DNA of 49,123 bases from an uncultured Collinsella sp. (GTDB taxonomy: Bacteria; Actinomycetota; Coriobacteriia; Coriobacteriales; Coriobacteriaceae): assembly GCA_900548815.1 (NCBI GenBank), contig URLR01000007.1, forward strand, positions 1 to 49,123. The letters run 5' to 3'. A program made the position numbers and the translations under genes. Shown here one piece after another: positions 8,498 to 14,683 of this stretch (the stretch's first letter is position 1; the number at the start of each line of letters is the position of its first letter). The notes under the pieces were generated by a model. That model made no database searches and was not told the origin of the DNA. It saw nothing but the letters and a program-made list of their open reading frames with translations.

Positions 8498-8758
8498 ATG
8501 ACTGATTCGCGTAACTCGCGTAAGGTCCGTACGGGTGTCGTTACCTCCGTCTCCGGTGCCAAGACCATTGTTGTCACCATCACCGAGCGCAAGCGTCACC
8601 CCAAGTACGGCAAGATGATGACCAGCTCCAAGAAGCTGCACGCTCACGACGAGGAGTGCACGGCTGGCGTGGGCGATACCGTCCGCGTTATGGAGACCCG
8701 TCCTATGTCCAAGATGAAGCGTTGGCGCCTCATCGAGGTCGTCGAGCGCGCTAAATAA
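8498..8758 (+). CDS. rpsQ: 30S ribosomal protein S17
   Basis: S17 (86 residues) binds 16S rRNA early in assembly. RKVRTGVVTSVSGAKTIVV and the PMSKMKRWRLIEVVERAK ending match the family. AAGGAGAG precedes the ATG. It is followed by an unusually long, structured spacer of 118 bp before rplN. Confidence 0.96.
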   Translation: MTDSRNSRKVRTGVVTSVSGAKTIVVTITERKRHPKYGKMMTSSKKLHAHDEECTAGVGDTVRVMETRPMSKMKRWRLIEVVERAK

Positions 8759-8785
8759 GCAGTCGCTCTTACGACTTGTACGTTT

Positions 8786-8851
8786 CCGAAGATGTGCGTA
8801 TGCCTGGCTTGCATACCACGGGCCGCATAAAGGCTGCGCACCTCTCTTCGG
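8786..8851 (+). ncRNA. Candidate structured leader between rpsQ and rplN
   Basis: The 118-bp gap can fold into a three-way junction. A closing helix pairs CCGAAGA (8786-8792) with TCTTCGG (8845-8851) and continues as GTGCG with CGCAC. One arm is TATGC-ctggctt-GCATA, and a second small arm is GCC-gcataaa-GGC. It ends about 15 bases before the GGAGG ribosome site of rplN. No poly-U follows, so it is not a terminator. Regulation of rplN-rplX by a ribosomal protein is an inference. Confidence 0.45.
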
Positions 8852-8876
8852 TTCTTAGTTCGGAGGAACATCTACC

Positions 8877-9245
8877 ATGATTCAGATGCAAACCATGCTG
8901 AACGTCGCCGACAACTCCGGCGCTCGCAAGATTCGCTGCATCAAGGTGCTTGGCGGTTCCAAGCGTCGTTATGCAGGCATCGGCGATGTGTTCATCGGTG
9001 CTGTCCAGGAGGCTACCCCTGGCGCCAACGTCAAGAAGAAGGACGTTGTCCGTTGCGTCGTCGTTCGCACCGTTAAGGAGATCCGCCGCAAGGATGGCTC
9101 CTACATTCGCTTTGATGAGAACGCCTGCGTTGTCATCAACAACGATGGTTCGCCCGTCGGCACCCGTATCTTCGGGCCCGTCGCTCGCGAGCTTCGTGAC
9201 AAGAAGTACATGAAGATCGTCTCGCTCGCTCCCGAGACCCTGTAG
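8877..9245 (+). CDS. rplN: 50S ribosomal protein L14
   Basis: L14 (122 residues) lies at the subunit interface. MIQMQTMLNVADNSGARKIR and the C-terminal IFGPVARELRDKKYMKIVSL are diagnostic. CGGAGG precedes the ATG. It is separated from rpsQ by a structured spacer and followed 13 bp later by rplX. Confidence 0.97.
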   Translation: MIQMQTMLNVADNSGARKIRCIKVLGGSKRRYAGIGDVFIGAVQEATPGANVKKKDVVRCVVVRTVKEIRRKDGSYIRFDENACVVINNDGSPVGTRIFGPVARELRDKKYMKIVSLAPETL

Positions 9246-9258
9246 TTAGGGGAGATAT

Positions 9259-9564
9259 ATGTATATCAAGAAGGGCGATAAGGTCCAGGTTCTCTCTGGT
9301 AAGGATCGCGGCAAGCAGGGCGTTGTCCTGCGTGCTCTCCCCGCCGAGAACAAGGTCGTTGTCGAGGGCGTTTCGGTCGTCAAGAAGGCCGTCAAGCCCA
9401 ACGCTGCCAACCAGCAGGGCGGCATCGTTTCGCAGGAGGCTCCCATCGACGCCTCCAACGTCAATCTCGTCTGCCCCGAGTGCGGTAAGGTTACCCGCGT
9501 CGGTCACGAGAAGGACGGCAAGAACAAGCTGCGCGTCTGCAAGAAGTGCGGCCACAAGTTCTAA
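9259..9564 (+). CDS. rplX: 50S ribosomal protein L24
   Basis: L24 (101 residues) is an assembly initiator. The KOW motif is at the N-terminus (KKGDKVQVLSGKDRGKQGVV), and the family ending includes CPECGKVTRVGHEKDGKNK with a CxxC...CxxC zinc-like pattern (CPEC, CKKC). It is the last gene of the operon here: a strong terminator follows, and rplE, rpsN and rpsH are not present. Confidence 0.97.
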   Translation: MYIKKGDKVQVLSGKDRGKQGVVLRALPAENKVVVEGVSVVKKAVKPNAANQQGGIVSQEAPIDASNVNLVCPECGKVTRVGHEKDGKNKLRVCKKCGHKF

Positions 9565-9590
9565 GCTGCCTGCAACATAAGGTTGCAACC

Positions 9591-9626
9591 AAAGGCCCGG
9601 ACACCAAGCGCGTCCGGGCCTTTTTC
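9591..9626 (+). terminator. Rho-independent terminator after rplX
   Basis: A GC-rich hairpin, AAGGCCCGGAC pairing with GTCCGGGCCTT, with a short loop and TTTTTC. It marks a genuine end of the ribosomal operon. Confidence 0.9.
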
Positions 9627-9631
9627 TATCC

Positions 9632-9700
9632 CCACTCATTGGGGACAGACTTAAATGAGTGGCCAAGGCCGGCACCTGGGGACGTTCCTTTTCTGCCGGC
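9632..9700. repeat. Two adjacent REP-like hairpins with GGGGAC loops
   Basis: CCACTCATT (9632-9640) pairs with AATGAGTGG (9654-9662) around a GGGGACAG core. Next to it, GCCGGCA (9668-9674) pairs with TGCCGGC (9694-9700) around GGGGACG. The shared GGGGAC core also appears in the 37-bp elements at 11841 and 13973. They resemble dispersed palindromic elements, but no mobilising transposase is in the window. Confidence 0.5.
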
Positions 9701-9988
9701 AGTTTGGGACGGCCCTTAGAGCTGCAGCGCGCCATGAGCGACGAGGCGAAGTGGATCATCCTGTCTTTCGAGTTCTAAGCAGAATCTCCCGTCTCTAAGC
9801 AATGAAGAGTGCGCATTTGTGCGTAGTTGCGTGTGTAGTATTGCGTGACTATGCTTGTGTATGCACCGTCTGCTGCTGAATTTTGACCATTTAGCGGTAA
9901 TACACGCAGAAGCACGCACATACACGCGCATTTGTGCGAATATAGAGCTGTCAGAAATGAATGACTTTTCACGACACAGGAGGCACAT
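9701..9988. promoter_or_regulatory. Promoter region of the dehydrogenase-DeoR operon, rich in TGCGTG repeats
   Basis: No gene in this stretch. The 13-mer GCGCATTTGTGCG occurs twice (9811-9823 and 9926-9938), and TGCGTG or CACGCA half-sites recur between them (around 9829, 9842, 9903, 9913), giving an imperfect large dyad. This is a good candidate for the operator of the DeoR protein encoded downstream. Confidence 0.45.
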
Positions 9989-11068
9989 ATGGCAGATTCC
10001 AAGCAGGCTCCACTCGACTCCGCGGCAGCTGCAAAGGCAGCGTTCGCTTCGGTCCAGGACAAGCCATTCCCCGATAATATCTTTACGGCTCCCGAGCTTC
10101 GTTGGGCCGTGATCGGTTGCGGTGTTATTGCCAACCAGATGGCCCAGTCTCTCGCTCTTGCCGGCCGCAAGCTTGCGGGCGTCGCCAACCGCACGCTGTC
10201 CAAGGCTCAGGCTTTTGCCGAGCAGTATGGCATCGAGAAGGTCTATGAAACGGTCGAGGACCTCTATGCCGATCCGAACATTGACGCAGTCTATATCACC
10301 ACGCCGCATAACACGCATATCACCTACCTGCGCGCCGCTCTGGCAGCTGGTAAGCACGTGCTCTGCGAGAAGGCCATTACTCTCAATTCCGCCGAGCTTG
10401 ACGAGGCCCGCGCCATTGCCGACGAGCATAACGTGGTCCTCATGGACGCCACTACGGTACTCCACATGCCCTTGTATCAAGAGCTGCGCCGCCGCATGGA
10501 TGCCGGCGAGTTCGGTCGCATGAACCTCGCCCAACTCAACTTTGGTAGTTACAAGGAGTACGGCGACCTGACCAACCGCTTTTACAATCGCAACCTTGCT
10601 GGCGGTGCCATGCTCGACATTGGCGTCTATGCCCTGTCCGTCATGCGCCTCTTTATGGCAGGCCAGCCAGCTGAGGTTGTCTCGCTGGGCAACACCTGTG
10701 AGACTGGTGTCGACGTTGCGGGCGGCATCGTCTGCCGTAATGCCGAACAGCAGCTGGGTGTTGTGAGCCTTACGCTCCACTCCAAGCAGCCCAAGCGCTC
10801 GGTCATCAGCTTTGACAAATGCTATATCGAGGTCAACGAGTATCCGCGTGCCGATCACGCGACCATCGTCTGGACTGCGGACGGCCACCGCGAGGAGGTC
10901 CACGCCGGCACCGAGGCTTACGCTCTGTGCTACGAGATGGCCGACCTCGAGAAGGCCGTTGCCGGCGACGACTCCAAGCGCGAACTGCTGGATTATGCTT
11001 CTGATGTTATGGAACTTATGACCAAGCTTCGCGCCGACTGGGGAGTCGTGTACCCCGAGGAGGAGTAA
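9989..11068 (+). CDS. Gfo/Idh/MocA family NAD(P)-dependent oxidoreductase
   Basis: A 359-residue sugar or polyol dehydrogenase-like enzyme. The Rossmann motif is RWAVIGCGVIANQMAQSLA around residues 38-57. The family's EKP-type catalytic patch appears as HVLCEKAITLN, with Ala in place of Pro. The C-terminal substrate domain includes NLAGGAMLDIGVYALSVMRL, typical of the GGG-D-G-Y signature. ACAGGAGG precedes the ATG. The deoR gene starts 3 bases after its stop, so they form one operon. The substrate is not determinable; control by a DeoR protein points to a sugar derivative. Confidence 0.9.
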   Translation: MADSKQAPLDSAAAAKAAFASVQDKPFPDNIFTAPELRWAVIGCGVIANQMAQSLALAGRKLAGVANRTLSKAQAFAEQYGIEKVYETVEDLYADPNIDAVYITTPHNTHITYLRAALAAGKHVLCEKAITLNSAELDEARAIADEHNVVLMDATTVLHMPLYQELRRRMDAGEFGRMNLAQLNFGSYKEYGDLTNRFYNRNLAGGAMLDIGVYALSVMRLFMAGQPAEVVSLGNTCETGVDVAGGIVCRNAEQQLGVVSLTLHSKQPKRSVISFDKCYIEVNEYPRADHATIVWTADGHREEVHAGTEAYALCYEMADLEKAVAGDDSKRELLDYASDVMELMTKLRADWGVVYPEEE

Positions 11069-11071
11069 GCG

Positions 11072-11818
11072 ATGCTAGCGGAAGATAGGCTCAATGCGAT
11101 TGTGTCGATGGTGCAGCAGGCTGGCTCGGTTACTGTGCCAGAGCTTGCTGAGGCCTTGGGCGTGACGGCGTCCACCATTCGGCGCGACCTGCAGACGCTC
11201 GACCGGGCGCACCGCATCGCCAAGGTCCACGGCGGAGCGACGAGTCTTGAGCGCGCGCACGTGACGCGCGACCTAACGCTCAACGAGCGCAGCGACCTCC
11301 ATAACGACGACAAGGAGCGTATCTGCGCCCGTGCGGCGGCGCTTGTGGAGCCCGAGAGCTTTGTATACATCGACTCGGGCTCGACGACGCTCAAGCTCAT
11401 CGAGCATCTTCCACACCTTGAAGGTGTCACCTATGTGACTGATTCCGTGCTCCATGCTCAGCGCCTCGCTTTGCGCGGCATGCGCACCGTAGTGCTGGGC
11501 GGCGAGCTCAAACCCGAGACCGAGGCGCTCGTTGGCCCCGATGCCTTGGCAACCCTAGACCGCTACAACTTCAATTGTGGCTTTTGGGGTTCTAACGGCA
11601 TTGCCGCCGAGCAGGGCTTCACGGCGCCCGATATCGAGGAAGCGCAAGTAAAGCGTATCTCGATGCGCCATACGGCCAAACGCTTCGTAATCTCGGACGC
11701 CAGTAAGTTTGGCATGGTGGCTCCCGTAAAATTCGCGGACTTCCGTGACGCAACGGTTATCACCGCGGGCGAGGTGCCCGCCAAGTACCAGACGATGGAA
11801 AACGTCATCACGGTTTAG
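11072..11818 (+). CDS. DeoR/GlpR family transcriptional regulator
   Basis: 248 residues. The N-terminal winged helix-turn-helix reads VPELAEALGVTASTIRRDLQ, followed by the family's HGGAT box. The C-terminal DeoRC sugar-phosphate sensor domain has YIDSGSTTLKLIEHL and VVLGGELKPETEALVGP. It is co-transcribed with the dehydrogenase and sits just upstream of a fructose-type PTS permease. It probably represses one or both and is released by a sugar phosphate such as fructose-1-phosphate. The TGCGTG repeats at 9811-9938 are its likely operator (inference). Confidence 0.9.
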   Translation: MLAEDRLNAIVSMVQQAGSVTVPELAEALGVTASTIRRDLQTLDRAHRIAKVHGGATSLERAHVTRDLTLNERSDLHNDDKERICARAAALVEPESFVYIDSGSTTLKLIEHLPHLEGVTYVTDSVLHAQRLALRGMRTVVLGGELKPETEALVGPDALATLDRYNFNCGFWGSNGIAAEQGFTAPDIEEAQVKRISMRHTAKRFVISDASKFGMVAPVKFADFRDATVITAGEVPAKYQTMENVITV

Positions 11819-11840
11819 CAACGGGGCGAAGTAAGGCCAA

Positions 11841-11877
11841 AACCACCACAAAGGTGCCTGTCCCCATTGTGGTGGTT
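11841..11877. repeat. 37-bp REP-like palindrome, copy 1
   Basis: Arms AACCACCACAA and TTGTGGTGGTT around a GTGCCTGTCCCC loop. The whole 37-bp element is identical, and in the same orientation, at 13973-14009. It begins 22 bp after the deoR stop. Confidence 0.7.
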
Positions 11878-11878
11878 C

Positions 11879-11952
11879 CGATGGCCCCGTCGGGCATGAT
11901 TTCCCAGTACCCCTGTTTCCATACGACGTGATCATGCCCGCCGGGGCCATCG
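11879..11952. repeat. Long inverted repeat (22-bp arms) before the PTS gene
   Basis: The arm at 11879-11900 (starting CGATGGCCCCG) and the arm at 11931-11952 (ending CGGGGCCATCG) pair at 21 of 22 positions around a 30-nt loop. It abuts the REP-like element at 11841. A smaller hairpin (AGCGCCG/CGGCGCT, 11970-11989) follows. There is no U-run, so a role as REP-like DNA or mRNA 5' structure is more likely than termination. Confidence 0.55.
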
Positions 11953-12073
11953 TATAGATATCGCTTAAAAGCGCCGTCACTTCGGCGCTATCAATCACTC
12001 AATCACAAGGTAATACGCAGGTTGTGACCCTCAGAAGGGGAGGGCTGGGCCTGCTTGTGCAAAAGGAGGAAAC

Positions 12074-13564
12074 ATGTCAGCTGCAAACGAGAAGGTGGGG
12101 GGCGGCACTTACGATGTCGTTGCCATCACGGCATGTCCAACGGGCATTGCTCACACATTTATGGCGGCCAAAGGGTTGGAAGACCAGGCAGCCAAGATGG
12201 GCGTGAGCATTAAGGTCGAGACTCAGGGTTCGGGCGGCGCTAAAAATGTACTGACCGCGGCAGACATCGCTGGTGCCAAGGGTGTCATCATTGCGGCGGA
12301 TAAAAATGTCGAGCTCGATCGCTTCGATGGCAAGCCGGTTTACTCCTGTGCGGTGACGCGTGGCATTAATGACGCCGAGGAACTTATCAATATTGCGCTT
12401 GCGGGCAATGCGCCTATTCATCATGTGTCCGGCGGCGCCGCGGTACAGGCGGCTGCCGAGGGCGAATCCGAGGGTTTGGGCCGCAGGGTCTATAAGGACC
12501 TGATGAACGGCGTTTCGCACATGCTCCCCTTTGTTGTTGGTGGCGGCATCCTCATGGCGCTTTCGTTCTTGCTGGACCAGGCGGGGCTGGGCACGAGCGC
12601 ATACGGCCACAGCACTCCGGTCGCGGCCTTCTTTAACCTTGCGGGCAACCAGGCGTTCAACTTTATGCTCCCCATCCTTGCGGGCTATATTGCCATGTCC
12701 ATTGCTGACCGTCCGGGCTTGGCCGCGGGCTTTGTGGGTGGCTGGATTGCAAAGCAGGGCTTTACGTTGGGCTATCTCACCACGGCAATGGATGCCGACG
12801 CCCAGGCTCAGCTTGTCTCTGCTGGCTTTTTGGGCGCGCTGCTGGTCGGTTTTGCCGCCGGCATTATCGTCAATGCGCTCAAGAAGGCTGCAAGCGTGCT
12901 ACCCGAGTCGCTCGACGGTATCAAGCCCATGCTCATCTACCCCGTGCTGGGCATTCTCTTTACGAGTCTCTTTATGATGGCCGTTAACCCGATTATGGGC
13001 GTTATCAACACCGCCATTAGCGGCGCGCTCAACGGTCTTTCGGGCACGAGCATCGTTCTTTTGGGCATTATCTGCGCCGGTATGCAGGCGACCGACATGG
13101 GTGGTCCCATCAACAAGGCCGCATATGTCTTTGGCACCGCGGCCCTTGCCGAGCAAACGCTGCAGGGCAATATGATCATGGCTGCCGTCATGGCGGGCGG
13201 TATGGTACCGCCGATGGTCATCGCGCTCTCCACGACGTTCTTTAAGAACCGCTGGACCGAGGCCGATCGCAAGGCAGGCCTGGTGAACTACATCATGGGT
13301 CTGTCGTTTATCACCGAGGGTGCCATTCCCTTTGCCGCGGCCGATCCGCTTCGCGTGTTGCCCGCCTGCATCCTGGGATCTGCGACCGCCGGCGGTCTTT
13401 CGATGCTCTTTGGTTGCGCGAGCCCCGCTCCGCACGGTGGCGCCTGGGTTATCGCGGTCATCACGAACCCGGTGCAGTACCTGTTGGCCCTTGCTATCGG
13501 CGCTGTGGTCGGCTGCTTGGTTCTGAGCTTCCTTAAGAAGCCTCTCGACAAGGCTACCGAGTAG
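12074..13564 (+). CDS. PTS fructose-type transporter subunit IIBC
   Basis: 496 residues. The IIB domain (about residues 11-115) has the phospho-cysteine motif TACPTGIAHTFMAAKGLE. The IIC domain from about residue 140 has eight or more hydrophobic segments and the conserved GAIPFAAADP and PHGG loops of the fructose family. It imports and phosphorylates fructose or a related hexose in the membrane. A linked IIA domain is absent, so IIA and HPr must come from elsewhere. AAAAGGAGG precedes the ATG. It lies downstream of the DeoR gene but is separated by two hairpins. No 1-phosphofructokinase is adjacent. Confidence 0.92.
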   Translation: MSAANEKVGGGTYDVVAITACPTGIAHTFMAAKGLEDQAAKMGVSIKVETQGSGGAKNVLTAADIAGAKGVIIAADKNVELDRFDGKPVYSCAVTRGINDAEELINIALAGNAPIHHVSGGAAVQAAAEGESEGLGRRVYKDLMNGVSHMLPFVVGGGILMALSFLLDQAGLGTSAYGHSTPVAAFFNLAGNQAFNFMLPILAGYIAMSIADRPGLAAGFVGGWIAKQGFTLGYLTTAMDADAQAQLVSAGFLGALLVGFAAGIIVNALKKAASVLPESLDGIKPMLIYPVLGILFTSLFMMAVNPIMGVINTAISGALNGLSGTSIVLLGIICAGMQATDMGGPINKAAYVFGTAALAEQTLQGNMIMAAVMAGGMVPPMVIALSTTFFKNRWTEADRKAGLVNYIMGLSFITEGAIPFAAADPLRVLPACILGSATAGGLSMLFGCASPAPHGGAWVIAVITNPVQYLLALAIGAVVGCLVLSFLKKPLDKATE

Positions 13565-13590
13565 CGGGAGCGGAAGGGTCTTGCCAATGG

Positions 13591-13628
13591 AAAGGCGGCA
13601 ACGTCCACCAGGGACGTTGCCGCCTTTT
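13591..13628 (+). terminator. Rho-independent terminator after the PTS gene
   Basis: A perfect hairpin, AAAGGCGGCAACGTCC pairing with GGACGTTGCCGCCTTTT across a 5-nt loop. The A-tract and T-tract make it usable in both directions. Confidence 0.9.
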
Positions 13629-13644
13629 GCTGTTTGGGGATTTG

Positions 13645-13939
13645 TCTCGATCTGTAACAGGAAGAGAGGGATATGGGTTCCAGATGTTACAAGCTGAGAT
13701 ATTTTTCCTGGTGGTCCCATAACGTCTCAATCTGTAACAGGAAGGTCAAAATGCGGGCTCCAGATGTTACAGATCGAGATGATTTCTCCGGTGGGATCCG
13801 AATATCTCAATCTGTAACATCTTGGGCCGATTTTGCCGAGTTGTTGTTACAGATTGAGATTTTCCCTTGAGGGGGATTCGAATGTCTCGATCTGTAACAG
13901 ATAGACCGGAAAATGGGTTCTAACTGTTACAGATCGAGA
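13645..13939. repeat. Array of eight alternating inverted 15-mers at exact 40-bp spacing
   Basis: The box TCTCRATCTGTAACA occurs at 13645, 13725, 13805 and 13885, and its reverse complement TGTTACAGATYGAGA at 13685, 13765, 13845 and 13925. Every start is exactly 40 bp from the next. The boxes are almost invariant (one divergent copy at 13685), while the 25-bp gaps vary but never change length. The gaps within pairs resemble each other, so the full unit is an 80-bp tandem repeat of about four copies. It fills the gap between the PTS terminator and the pseudouridine synthase. No CRISPR leader or cas genes are present. Confidence 0.9.
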
Positions 13940-13972
13940 CATTTTGGGACCGCGGTTGAACCATTGCGGCAA

Positions 13973-14009
13973 AACCACCACAAAGGTGCCTGTCCCCATT
14001 GTGGTGGTT
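13973..14009. repeat. 37-bp REP-like palindrome, copy 2
   Basis: Identical to the element at 11841-11877. Its right end overlaps the stop codon of the minus-strand pseudouridine synthase gene, so it may also act as that gene's 3' hairpin. Confidence 0.7.
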
Positions 14010-14668
14010 TAGGGCTCCCAGGGGCAGGGGGCTTCGATGTGGATGTGCTCGCCGGTTACGGGATGCGTGAAGGACACGCTGTGGGCGTGGAGCATCAGGC
14101 CGCAGGGGCGCGGCGTTCCGTACAGGTCGTCGCCAACCAGGGGATGATGCTCGCTTGCCAGGTGCACACGGATTTGGTGCTTGCGGCCGGTGAGCAACTC
14201 GACATCGATATACGAGCGCGCGGGCAGGCCACGACGGCTCTTAAGACGTTTGAGCACCTTCACGCGAGTTTGAGACGGCTTGCCGCTGGCGCCGACGCGC
14301 ATCTTTCGGCTGTCGTGACGGTCGCGGGCGATGGGCTTGTCGATGAGCTTCTTGTTCCAGTCGATCTTGCCCTCGGCCAGCGCCAGATAGTGCTTTTCGA
14401 AGGCGTGGTCGATGACCATTTGGTCAAAGGCGGGCTGCGTCTGTTTGTCGAGCGAAAACAACACCACGCCGGTGGTGTTGCGGTCCAGGCGGTTGAGCGG
14501 CTGCATGTCGGTCGCGGCAAAGCCGTCACCCATCGCCAGCAGCAGGTCGCTGGCGTAGTCGGTGAGCGTGCGCTCGCCGGTGCCGTCGCCGTGGACGATC
14601 ATGCCGGCGGGCTTGTCGATGGCCATGAGCCAGGCGTCGCAGTAAAGGACTTGAGGTTCTTCGTTCAC
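14009..14668 (-). CDS. RluA/RluD family RNA pseudouridine synthase
   Basis: 219 residues. It converts uridine to pseudouridine in rRNA or tRNA. The catalytic motif is PLNRLDRNTTGVVLF (Asp in the RLD core), with LLTGRKHQIRVHLA and HPLVGDDLYG downstream as usual. It lacks an N-terminal S4 domain, so it is of the short RluA type. It starts at GTG, with GAAAGG 8 bases upstream. The U32 gene lies immediately upstream on the same strand. The target RNA is not predictable. Confidence 0.92.
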   Translation of the reverse strand: MNEEPQVLYCDAWLMAIDKPAGMIVHGDGTGERTLTDYASDLLLAMGDGFAATDMQPLNRLDRNTTGVVLFSLDKQTQPAFDQMVIDHAFEKHYLALAEGKIDWNKKLIDKPIARDRHDSRKMRVGASGKPSQTRVKVLKRLKSRRGLPARSYIDVELLTGRKHQIRVHLASEHHPLVGDDLYGTPRPCGLMLHAHSVSFTHPVTGEHIHIEAPCPWEP

Positions 14669-14683
14669 GTGTAAGCCTTTCGG

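Noticed and set aside
8786..8851. tRNA gene in the rpsQ-rplN gap
   Set aside because: It folds into a junction, but lacks a T-loop TTCRA motif, an anticodon arm of the right size and an acceptor stem.
9734..9778. 14-residue frame MSDEAKWIILSFEF after the ribosomal operon
   Set aside because: Too short to judge and without a ribosome site. It may be the tail of a lost gene, but I cannot identify it.
13645..13939. CRISPR array
   Set aside because: Repeats alternate in orientation, are only 15 bp, the gaps resemble each other in alternate positions, and there are no cas genes.
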